From Candidatus Laterigemmans baculatus (GTDB lineage Bacteria; Planctomycetota; Planctomycetia; Pirellulales; Pirellulaceae): a DNA stretch of 32,412 nt. The notes beneath the pieces are model-generated. The model saw only the letters and a program-made list of their open reading frames with translations. It searched no databases and was not told the DNA's origin. The stretch covers positions 1 through 32,412 of the forward strand of contig NZ_WRPR01000044.1 in the NCBI RefSeq assembly GCF_010367455.1, written 5' to 3'. Position numbers and translations under genes: made by a program. Below, piece after piece: positions 14,995 through 21,840 of the stretch. The number at the start of each line of letters is the position of its first letter. Position 1 is the stretch's first letter.

Positions 14995-16443
14995 CTACTG
15001 CTGCCTCGCCGTCTGGACGACCATGACGAAATCGACGAGTCGATCGAGCTCCTCCTCGGAGAGCCGATCTTCGTAGGGCGGCATGGCGACGCCCGGAGGC
15101 GGCTGGAGGATGTAGCTCCGCATCTCGGCGTAAGAGAGCGTCTCTCGCAGATCCGCCAGATCGGGCCCGACACCGGGTCCGTGTCCGTCGATCGCGTGGC
15201 AGCTGTTGCAGCCATAGCGGGCGAACAACTGCCGCCCCTGCTCGGCCTCCGGCGGCAACACCATCCCCTCTGGAACCGGCGGTGGCGTCGGCTGCGGCCA
15301 GGCGGTCCAGGCCGAGCGGATCCGGAGCGAGCTGAGTCCGAGCAAGGCGATGACGCAGGCGCTGACTAGGACGACGGCGATCGGCCGATTGCGCATCCCG
15401 CGGTGCGGCCCGCGGTCGATGAACGGCAACAGGATCAAGACCACGAACAGCAGGAGGGGAAAACCGACATAGAAATACGAAGCCAGCCAAGGCGGAAGCA
15501 GTGCGGCCAGCGCGCTGAACCACGACCACCACCATTCCTCCATCGGGTACGACGGTTCGGCCAGGTTCGCTTCGGGATAAAGCCGTCCACCGCCGAGCGC
15601 GAAGGTCAACCCGATCCCAAGCGCCAAAAATATTGCTCCCATCAACCCCGACTTGGCGACGGTATCGGGATAGAAGATCTCACCGCGCTCCTTCGAAAGC
15701 GCGTCGCGTTCATACACCGCGCGTTGCTCGCTAGCCGTTTCCACAGGCCGCTCGCGTTCGGTCGGAGATGTGATGCTGTGCCGGACGACCAGATAGAGGT
15801 GATAAGCAATCAGCGACGTGAGCAGTAATGGCCCAATGATCACATGCACCGCATAGATGCGGCTGAGCGTCTCGGAACCAATTTCCGGTCCCCCTTGGAC
15901 CAACAGCACCAGTTCTTCGCCGATCCAGGGAACGCGGTAGAAGATGTTCAGCGCCACGCGGAGGGCATAGATTCCTCGCTCATCCCAGCGGAGGATGTAT
16001 CCCAATAGGGACATGATCATCACGCCGAAAAACAAGAAGACGCCGAACAGCCAACTTCCCTCGCGAGGCGACTTGTATCCGCCAAGCAGAATCTGCCGAA
16101 AGAGGTGAAAGAACAACATCACCACCATCAAACCGGCAGACCAGTAGTGCAGCCCACGGACGAACCAACCAAGCGGCTGCCCATAGGTGATCTGCCGTAC
16201 GCTGTCGTAGGCCTCATCGGATGCCGACGAGTAGCTGAGCGTCATCGCGGCACCGGTCACGACCAGCACGATAAAGAGGAGAAAGAGCGTCGCCCCATCT
16301 CCAAAATACCAAGATCCCTTTGCAACGCGGCGATCCAATACATGCTGCCAAATCTCGCGTAGCTGGAACCGGTCGCGAACCCAATGCCACGCCGACTTCA
16401 GCCGCGATCGTCGGGCGAGCCAGGCGATTGGTCCTGACGCCAT
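14995..16443 (-). CDS. Cytochrome b fused to C-terminal cytochrome c (b/c complex)
   Basis: The product is 482 residues. The N-terminal 230 residues are cytochrome b with four heme ligands: His99, His113, His200 and His215. The spacing is 13 residues between the first pair and 14 between the second, the pattern of the b6 family and not the 13/13 of mitochondrial-type bc1. About 330-400 holds further membrane helices like subunit IV, with PMEEWWWSWF near the place of a PEWY-type motif. After an exposed proline-rich linker (PQPTPPPVPEG) comes cytochrome c with CNSCH at 412-416 and a probable distal Met454 in VAMPPYED. It oxidises quinol with the Rieske protein. The ATG at 16443 has AAAGGGA before it. 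A longer frame to 16674 is rejected because it runs through the Rieske gene. The gap to the Rieske stop is 50 bases. Confidence 0.92.
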   Translation of the reverse strand: MASGPIAWLARRSRLKSAWHWVRDRFQLREIWQHVLDRRVAKGSWYFGDGATLFLLFIVLVVTGAAMTLSYSSASDEAYDSVRQITYGQPLGWFVRGLHYWSAGLMVVMLFFHLFRQILLGGYKSPREGSWLFGVFLFFGVMIMSLLGYILRWDERGIYALRVALNIFYRVPWIGEELVLLVQGGPEIGSETLSRIYAVHVIIGPLLLTSLIAYHLYLVVRHSITSPTERERPVETASEQRAVYERDALSKERGEIFYPDTVAKSGLMGAIFLALGIGLTFALGGGRLYPEANLAEPSYPMEEWWWSWFSALAALLPPWLASYFYVGFPLLLFVVLILLPFIDRGPHRGMRNRPIAVVLVSACVIALLGLSSLRIRSAWTAWPQPTPPPVPEGMVLPPEAEQGRQLFARYGCNSCHAIDGHGPGVGPDLADLRETLSYAEMRSYILQPPPGVAMPPYEDRLSEEELDRLVDFVMVVQTARQQ

Positions 16444-16493
16444 GGAGGAGTCCCTTTCTGTGCGGTGCGCGAGAGGTCCGCCGCAGCGGCAAT

Positions 16494-17063
16494 TCAAACC
16501 ATCGGGGGAACGGACGACAAATCGATCTCGAGCCGCCCGTCGCGGACCCGGTTGGCATAGCGGTACAGCGGCCGGTCGGGAGGCCCCGCCATCCGTTCGC
16601 CGTCCTTGGCAAAGATCCCCCCGTGACAGGGGCACAAGAAACAGTGGCTCCCCGGGTCCCAGGTGACCGGACATCCAAGGTCGGTACAGCTCCGCGAGAA
16701 CACGACGACCTCCTCCGCCGACCGCCGCCAGACGTACACCGACTGGGCCACCGCTGCCCCGCTTGCCCCCTTCGCAGTGGCCCGCTCCGCAGTGGCCCGC
16801 CCCGCAGTGGCCCGCCCCTCCGCGGCCCGCTCTGCACCAGACCGCCCCTCGGCAGTGTGCTCCGCCGCAGGCCGCCCGATCACCGCTGACCGAACCTCCC
16901 CAACCGGGAACTGCTCGATCGGCCCGAGGCTCCGCCAGGCCGGACCGCGTCGGCGCGCCGACGCCGGGGAAAGCGCCGTGATCAGCGCCGGAATACCGAC
17001 AACCAAAGCCACCGCCGCCGAGCCCAATTGGACCAAAATCCCCAGTACGGTCCGCCGCTCCAT
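16494..17063 (-). CDS. Rieske iron-sulfur protein with an atypical cluster site
   Basis: The product is 189 residues. An N-terminal membrane anchor (LGSAAVALVVGIPALITAL, about 13-31) precedes a soluble Rieske domain. Box II is intact: CPCHGG gives Cys144 and His147 as ligands, with disulfide Cys146 probably paired to Cys131. Box I reads SCTDLGCP, so Cys126 is present but position 128, normally His, is Asp. This may change the cluster potential or reflect a subfamily with different coordination. Between anchor and domain, residues about 65-101 are a low-complexity repeat (ERATA, GRATA) encoded by 15-bp tandem units. It heads the respiratory operon. The ATG at 17063 has AAGGGGAG upstream. The family and role as partner of the next gene, cytochrome b, are clear. 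Confidence 0.88.
   Translation of the reverse strand: MERRTVLGILVQLGSAAVALVVGIPALITALSPASARRRGPAWRSLGPIEQFPVGEVRSAVIGRPAAEHTAEGRSGAERAAEGRATAGRATAERATAKGASGAAVAQSVYVWRRSAEEVVVFSRSCTDLGCPVTWDPGSHCFLCPCHGGIFAKDGERMAGPPDRPLYRYANRVRDGRLEIDLSSVPPMV
16771..16875. repeat. 15-bp tandem repeat within the Rieske gene, about seven units
   Basis: Units start every 15 bases from 16771. The first three (ttcgcagtggcccgc, tccgcagtggcccgc, cccgcagtggcccgc) are almost identical, and the last four are diverged but stay in phase. They encode the Ala/Arg/Glu-rich spacer between anchor and cluster domain. Confidence 0.88.
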
Positions 17064-17306
17064 GCCACTCCCCTTTCTGCTGTTCCGCGCTCGTTGCCGA
17101 TTTTCACGCGCGACGATTGTTACGCTCGGCGATTTTCGCGCGTGCCTGTTTCCCCCGGCGGGAAACGTTTTGTCGCTGCCCGACCCTCATCCAGCCGCCC
17201 CTTCGCTGATGGGGACAGCAAGCCGCGTGCCGCTGGCGGGCAGGTGAGAACGGCATCTCGATTGCACTAGGACGGCCTAGCCCGCTCCCGCTTCCAAGGA
17301 ACCTCC
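17064..17306. promoter_or_regulatory. Divergent control region of the respiratory operon
   Basis: This 243-base gap separates the first gene of the respiratory operon (-) from the lipoprotein gene (+), so it should hold both promoters. I cannot place -35/-10 boxes confidently. Two similar 15-base words, cgattttcacgcgcg at 17098-17112 and cgattttcgcgcgtg at 17130-17144, lie 32 bases apart, about three helical turns, and could be paired operator sites. An AAGGA ribosome-binding site at 17297-17301 serves the lipoprotein. Confidence 0.4.
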
Positions 17307-18215
17307 GTGTCAACCTTCCGCTCACGCTTCTCCGCCGCGCTTGTCGCCAGCTCGCTCGCGATCGCACTCGGGGTGGTCGCCAGCTCCTGCAGCCGCTACG
17401 CCGCCCCCCCCTCGGCGGACGCACCTCCCACAGCTCCTGGCCCCGCAGCTACTGGCCCCACAGGTTCTGTCGCCGCGACGACTGGCGAGGAGGCCGCCGA
17501 GCACGACCACCGCAGCGGGTCCGCCGGGGGCGTGATCAGCTCGCTTGGGGACGATCAATACCACACCGAAGCGGTGCTGCAATCGGGAGGTGCGTTGGTT
17601 CTGTTCACGCTCGGGGCGGACGAAACGAAGATCCAAGAAGTGCCCCAACAGGTGCTGACCGCCTACGTCCAGCCGCAGGGCTCAAGCGAGTCTTTTGTGA
17701 TGATTCTCCAAGCCGAGCCGCTCCCCAGCGATTCTGCCGAGATGACTTCCCGGTTCCTCGGAGAATTGCCCGAGGCGGTCCGCGGCAAGCCGTTCTCGGC
17801 GACCATCCCCGCCCTGCGGATCGGCGGAGAGCGGTTTGCGGTGCGTTTCGATTCGCCGGCGGCCACTGCCGAGCCCGCGATGCCTGCACCGCGAGGGATC
17901 GACGAAGCCCGTGAGCTCTACCTGACCGCGGAGGGACTTTACACCGAGGCGGATATCGTCGCCAACGGACGCATGACGGCTGCGGAGAAATACGCCGGCT
18001 TCCGAGCCAACCACAACCGCGCCCCCAAGCCTGGCACCCCCATCTGCCCGATCACCGAAACGGAAGCCTCGCCGGAGTGCAGTTGGATCATCGGCGGCGA
18101 GACTTATACCTTCTGCTGCCCTCCTTGCATTGACGAGTTTCTCGCTCTGGCGAAGGAACACCCGGAACAGGTGCTCGAGCCGCAAGCCTACATCCACCTA
18201 CCGCAGTCGCCATAG
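17307..18215 (+). CDS. Lipoprotein with C-terminal Cys-rich YHS/TRASH-like domain
   Basis: The product is 302 residues starting at GTG with AAGGA 6 bases upstream. The leader ends in VVASSC, giving Cys28 as lipidation site. A Pro/Ala/Thr-rich linker (about 33-65), partly encoded by 15-bp repeats, leads to a His/Asp patch (HDH) and a beta-rich domain (about 80-200) I do not recognise. The C-terminus (about 240-290) has CPITE (Cys247), Cys258, and FCCPPCIDEF (Cys270, 271, 274). This resembles the YHS/TRASH metal-binding zinc-ribbon-like fold, in which a C-P-[IV] and later paired cysteines bind metal. Divergent placement next to the oxidase operon suggests a role in copper or iron handling for the oxidase, but this is inferred. 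The stop codon lies inside a 9-bp tandem repeat. Confidence 0.7.
   Translation: MSTFRSRFSAALVASSLAIALGVVASSCSRYAAPPSADAPPTAPGPAATGPTGSVAATTGEEAAEHDHRSGSAGGVISSLGDDQYHTEAVLQSGGALVLFTLGADETKIQEVPQQVLTAYVQPQGSSESFVMILQAEPLPSDSAEMTSRFLGELPEAVRGKPFSATIPALRIGGERFAVRFDSPAATAEPAMPAPRGIDEARELYLTAEGLYTEADIVANGRMTAAEKYAGFRANHNRAPKPGTPICPITETEASPECSWIIGGETYTFCCPPCIDEFLALAKEHPEQVLEPQAYIHLPQSP
17431..17490. repeat. 15-bp tandem repeat within the lipoprotein gene
   Basis: Units start at 17431 (cagctcctggccccg), 17446 (cagctactggcccca), 17461 (caggttctgtcgccg) and, more weakly, 17476. They encode the Pro/Ala/Thr-rich linker after the lipid anchor. Confidence 0.75.
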
Positions 18216-18338
18216 TCGCCATAGTCGCCTTTCGCTCCGCGAAAGTAGTGTTGGCTCGCTACTTTCGCGGAGCGAAAGGTGACTATATTCGCGCTACTTT
18301 CGCGGAGCGAAAGGCGACTATGAGGGAGCGAAAGGCGA
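18202..18338. terminator. Repeat array and long hairpin between convergent genes
   Basis: A 9-bp repeat (catagtcgc, 18202-18228) covers the stop codon of the lipoprotein gene. It runs into a hairpin with arms 18221-18248 and 18259-18286, which are 28 bases each, nearly complementary, with a 10-base loop and core tttcgctccgcgaaa. The right arm is then repeated at about 18293-18320 and, in part, at 18324-18342. A bidirectional terminator for the convergent genes is the simplest reading. No clear T-run follows, so it could also be a REP-like element. Confidence 0.7.
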
Positions 18339-19412
18339 CTATGACTGTGAGATCGACGCGTAGATTACCAGCCCTACCACATACAGAACGAGGACGACCG
18401 CGGAGTCGATTCCCATTCCAAAGACGGTACGATCGCGGCGTTCCAACACTCCCCACAGATAGATGCTCGTGGTCATGATTCCCAGGGCCGCCAGAAAGCT
18501 AGCCGAGGGCCCCAGCGCATCGATGATTGGTCCCTTGCGGTAGGCGAGGTCCGCAGGCAGAAAGAGAGCCAGCGTGAGGCAGTTGGTCCCCAAAATATTG
18601 GCGGTGGCCATATTATAAGCACCAAAGCGGAATGCCGACCATGTTGTGCTGACTTCTGGCAGGCTTGTCACCAAGGCTACCAACGTAGCGCCGACGATTC
18701 CTTGACCGATGCCGGTTTGGGCGGCCAGCGTCTCCCCGAGCCGAGCAACCAAATAGCCACATCCTAATACCACCAGCGCCGCCATGCCAAAATAGATGCC
18801 CACCTGTTTCGTGGAGACCTCGGCATAAGCCTGATCGTGCACATCCTTCAGGTCCCGTGCCGACTCGGGGGGTTGGCCCACTTCGCCCGCCGGTTCCCAT
18901 CGCGAGCGATCCTCATAACGGTAGATCACCCACAGGGCGAGGAGATACGCAGCGAATAGCAGCACCGGCCATAAGCCGATGTGAGCGAAGGTAAAAAACT
19001 CCCCGCTGGAATTGGCGGCGATGAACCAGCCGAGCAGTTGAATCAGCATTGCGGCTTGCATCAGCAGCGCCGCTTGAGGAGAGAAAAAGGTCAGCGCTTT
19101 GCGGCGAAGGACGACCGCATCGAGAACCGCGAGCACGACAATCTGCATCGCGATCCCGCCCACGAGATTCGTCCCCGCCAACGTCGCGGCTCCGGAAGCC
19201 GAGGCGGTCACCGTGGTCGCGATTTCAGGAAGACTGGTCGCTCCACCGAGCAGCAGCGCACCGGCGAACGCCCGCCCGAGCCCCGTACGTTCGGCAATTA
19301 AATCGACATAAATGCTTAGCTTCGATCCCGCCCACCACACACCGATGGCGGTCACCGCAAAAAGCAGACAATTAAGCCAGACCGAAAGTTCTGCGAAATT
19401 CAACGATGGCAT
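18339..19412 (-). CDS. Cation antiporter of the Na+/Ca2+ exchanger (CaCA) family
   Basis: The product is 357 residues, an inner-membrane cation antiporter that swaps Ca2+ (or similar) for Na+ or H+. Two internal alpha repeats are clear: GGATSLPEIATTV (Glu63) with GTNLVGG (Asn82), and ALVTSLPEVSTTW (Glu253) with ATANILGTNC (Asn272). The Glu residues are the family's ion-binding carboxylates. About ten membrane helices surround a hydrophilic central loop (about 165-202, containing RYEDRSRWEPAG). The transported ion is unknown. The ribosome-binding site is weak. Its 3' end faces the lipoprotein gene across a hairpin. Confidence 0.88.
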   Translation of the reverse strand: MPSLNFAELSVWLNCLLFAVTAIGVWWAGSKLSIYVDLIAERTGLGRAFAGALLLGGATSLPEIATTVTASASGAATLAGTNLVGGIAMQIVVLAVLDAVVLRRKALTFFSPQAALLMQAAMLIQLLGWFIAANSSGEFFTFAHIGLWPVLLFAAYLLALWVIYRYEDRSRWEPAGEVGQPPESARDLKDVHDQAYAEVSTKQVGIYFGMAALVVLGCGYLVARLGETLAAQTGIGQGIVGATLVALVTSLPEVSTTWSAFRFGAYNMATANILGTNCLTLALFLPADLAYRKGPIIDALGPSASFLAALGIMTTSIYLWGVLERRDRTVFGMGIDSAVVLVLYVVGLVIYASISQS

Positions 19413-19704
19413 CCGACGGGCCGCTGCGAATAAGCTCCAAGGCGTATGAATCAGCCACAGGCATGTGAGCCGACGGCGCTAGCCGCGGGTTCCGCTGCGA
19501 TGCCGAATGGATCGAACATGCGAATTAGCGCCACTGTGGAATGGCGTTTCTCGAGGCCCGGACCCGATTGGGCCCGAGGGTAGCGCCTACGGCTCAATGA
19601 ATCAGCCGCCACGCGCTAAGGTCCGGTTCTCAGGGCATTTTTTGAGAACCGGGGGCTAGCGCCCGGCGGCTGATGGGATTGGAAGCGAACAGCTTCGCCC
19701 CTAC
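19413..19704. other. Intergenic region filled with palindromic repeats
   Basis: No gene is supported. Phrases gtgagccgacggcgctagcc (about 19467) and gggtagcgcctacggctcaa (about 19578) are inverted relatives of each other and of 9567-9600. Between them, 19530-19580 contains gaatggcgtttctcgaggcc and cccgattgggcccga. The 76-bp element at 19600-19675 follows, then a short run of about 30 bases before the PRC gene stop. Confidence 0.65.
19600..19675. repeat. 76-bp REP-like palindromic element, copy 2 (inverted)
   Basis: This is the reverse complement of 9644-9719 with only a handful of differences, mostly in the centre, where cattttttgagaaccggggg is T-rich. It has its own internal palindrome (cagccgcc...ggcggctg) and a T6 run, and lies just past the 3' end of the PRC-barrel gene. 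It could act as that gene's terminator. Confidence 0.88.
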
Positions 19705-20361
19705 TCAGTCGTTGAGGTCGACATTGGGCTCGAGCCGTTCGACTTCGCGTTCGACTTCGCGTTCGGCCCGTTCGCCTCGCTCGACCGAGACGCCTTGCTC
19801 GCTGTAGTAGCGATCATTCGTCGTGCGCCAGTTCTCGTCCGCAAAATTCGGCCACTGTTCGTCCGAGAATCCAGGCGCGTTTTCGAATTTTTGTTTGGAT
19901 GCGTTCAGCGTCAGCACCCATTCATCATCGATGTTCTGCACCCGAAAAGCTTTGAAGGGAACGGCGAACAATTTATCACCGACACCCAATACACCGCCGA
20001 CCGACAAGGCAACATACCGCACCTCTCCGGTCTGCAGATCCAACACAATGTCCTCGACATCGCCGAGTTCTTCGTTGGCCAAGTCGCGGACTTCGAGATC
20101 CATCAATTGGCTCACTCGCATCGCCTTAGCCACCATCCGCTGGCCAGGCTGGGCGGCTTCGCGCCGCACTTCCGCCCGATCGGTTTCACGCTGGTTTTCG
20201 ACCTGCACGCGGGCCCGATTGGTTTGGGCCCGATCGGTTTGGGCCCGATCGGTTTGGGCCCGGTCGGTTTGGACCTCGACGTCCACATCGTCTTGCTGAG
20301 CCAGCGCGGGACTGGCGGCAAATGCCAGCGCTGCCAGAGCTGCAAACAGAGTCTTACGCAT
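19705..20361 (-). CDS. Exported PRC-barrel domain protein
   Basis: The product is 218 residues with a clean signal peptide (MRKTLFAALAALAFAASPALA, 21 residues). After it comes a repeat region, AQTDR/ARTNR-type, encoded by four 15-bp units, then a PRC-barrel domain (about 80-150). That domain includes MRVSQLMDLEVRDLANEELG, DVEDIVLDLQTGEVRYVALS and LFAVPFKAFRV. PRC-barrels are small beta-barrels, often for protein or ligand binding in stress proteins. The C-terminus is acidic/basic mixed with EREVEREVERLEP repeats. The ATG has TAGGAGA upstream. Its exact role is not known. Confidence 0.85.
   Translation of the reverse strand: MRKTLFAALAALAFAASPALAQQDDVDVEVQTDRAQTDRAQTDRAQTNRARVQVENQRETDRAEVRREAAQPGQRMVAKAMRVSQLMDLEVRDLANEELGDVEDIVLDLQTGEVRYVALSVGGVLGVGDKLFAVPFKAFRVQNIDDEWVLTLNASKQKFENAPGFSDEQWPNFADENWRTTNDRYYSEQGVSVERGERAEREVEREVERLEPNVDLND
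20211..20270. repeat. 15-bp tandem repeat within the PRC-barrel gene, four units
   Basis: Units start at 20211, 20226, 20241 and 20256 (gggcccgatcggttt, with one or two changes in units 1 and 4). They encode the repeated Gln-Thr-Asp-Arg-Ala after the signal peptide. A related phrase cccgattgggcccga occurs in the neighbouring intergenic region near 19563. Confidence 0.93.
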
Positions 20362-20424
20362 TGAAGCGTCTCCTAAAGAAAAGGTTGGATTGGACGAGGC
20401 AAGAAAAGCAAACCGTGGACCGCT

Positions 20425-21657
20425 TCACGTGGCCACGGCTTCCAACCAGTTCTGGAGGCGTTCGAGATAGCTGACCAAGTTGTACTCGCGCTCGACCAAT
20501 TCCGCCGCAGCCGCCTCGAGCGGTCCCGCAGGCACCGCACCACCGCGCCGCGCCTCCAGCCACTCACCCACCGCCCGCGACAGCGCCCCGGCGTCGCCGG
20601 CGGGGACCAGCCGCCCGGTCTCCGCATCGCGGACGAGTTCTCGGGTCCCACCGGCATCGGCGGCAATCACCGGCACGCCCAATCCAAAGGCCTCAAGCAC
20701 GACGTTTGGCAGTCCTTCGTAGCGTGAGGGGCAGACGAGCAGATCGCACCGCGCGAGCAAACCGACGGCATCCTTCAGGTGCCCGGTGAAGCGGACGCGA
20801 TCGGCAACTCCCAACTCGGCCGCCTGGCGTTCCAGAGCCCCACGGAGCGGACCGTCGCCGACCAGCCAGAGCATGAGCTGTGGCGCGTCGATGCGGGCCA
20901 TGGCTTCGATCAGCAGGTCCTGGCCCTTCTCCCACGTCATCCGTCCGATGCAGGCGACGTGAATCTGCCCGCTCTCCAAAGGCACTCCCGGGTCGATCGC
21001 GGCGCGGCAGCGGAGCCCGGCCAGATCGAGAGGATTCCGCAGCGTCTCGACCGCGTCGGGCGGCAAATCGTAAAACTCGATCGCCGCACGCCGCACCGCC
21101 TCGCTGACCGCGAGCACGATGCGCGACTGCCGGTAGGCCGCCGCCAGCCGTCGACGCTTGGCGGCCAGAAAGCGGGGTTCGTTGCGGGTCAGATCGCGGT
21201 CGGGCGGACTGACGATGGTGGATACGCGACCGACGAGTCCTCGAGTCGCTGGACCGGCGACCAGCGTCATATGAAAAGTGCGATCGTAGACGACGTCGAT
21301 TCCCCGTTGGCCGATCAGCGTTCGCAGGTGACGGACCATCCGCCGGTGCTTCCGCCCCGGCCAGTTCAGCTTCAACTCCGGCTCGGTATCGTCGAAGGCA
21401 TGCACCGGGACATCGGCGGGAACTTCGGAGAGCAACTCGCCGCGACGGTACGTGAGGTACAGCTCCGGAGCGAATCGCCGACGGTCGAGGTGTTCGAGCA
21501 GCAGCAGGGTTTGGCGTTCGCTCCCCCCTCCCTCCATCGATCCCGAGAGCAGCAGAACGCGGCGGGGCTGCGAACTTGGCTCCGCCCGAGCGGCGGGAGC
21601 GTGGGGGCGGTCGGCGGGAGCAGGGGGGCGGTCGGGGCGGCGAAAAACTTGAATCAT
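20425..21657 (-). CDS. Family 4 glycosyltransferase (GT-B)
   Basis: The product is 410 residues, a retaining GT4-type sugar transferase, probably for envelope polysaccharide or a lipid-linked glycan. After a Pro/Ala/Arg-rich start comes VLLLSGSMEGGGSERQ (about 34-49), the acceptor-side nucleotide-glycosyl motif. The donor domain has CIGRMTWEKGQDLLIEAM, WLVGDGPLRGALE and the E-x7-E motif PSRYEGLPNVVLEAFG (Glu314, Glu322). I chose the ATG at 21657 with GGGAG just upstream. The longer frame from 21813 includes the divergent promoter region. It is divergent from the orphan gene at 21841 across 183 bases. The sugar and acceptor are unknown. Confidence 0.9.
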   Translation of the reverse strand: MIQVFRRPDRPPAPADRPHAPAARAEPSSQPRRVLLLSGSMEGGGSERQTLLLLEHLDRRRFAPELYLTYRRGELLSEVPADVPVHAFDDTEPELKLNWPGRKHRRMVRHLRTLIGQRGIDVVYDRTFHMTLVAGPATRGLVGRVSTIVSPPDRDLTRNEPRFLAAKRRRLAAAYRQSRIVLAVSEAVRRAAIEFYDLPPDAVETLRNPLDLAGLRCRAAIDPGVPLESGQIHVACIGRMTWEKGQDLLIEAMARIDAPQLMLWLVGDGPLRGALERQAAELGVADRVRFTGHLKDAVGLLARCDLLVCPSRYEGLPNVVLEAFGLGVPVIAADAGGTRELVRDAETGRLVPAGDAGALSRAVGEWLEARRGGAVPAGPLEAAAAELVEREYNLVSYLERLQNWLEAVAT

Positions 21658-21840
21658 TTGCTCCCAGTTCGGATCAGCCGGCGGTGGCAAAGTGTGCCGG
21701 TCATGCCAAGTGCGCCTCAGCCATCGCGGAGGTTGGACTTCCCGCCTCGCAAGGTCGAATCTGCACGAAGGGTGCGTCCGCGTCGAATCACCGGCAGCGC
21801 GTCCCCTTGTCACTTCGACGCCAGGGAAGGAATGTCGAGC

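Noticed and set aside
14789-15535. N-terminal extension of CoxB by 249 codons
   Set aside because: It is the out-of-frame shadow of the cytochrome b-c gene. The lipobox and ribosome-binding site define the start at 14788.
20779-21840. Upstream part of the long plus-strand frame before the orphan gene
   Set aside because: It lies antisense to the GT4 gene. The signal anchor and ribosome-binding site place the start at 21841.
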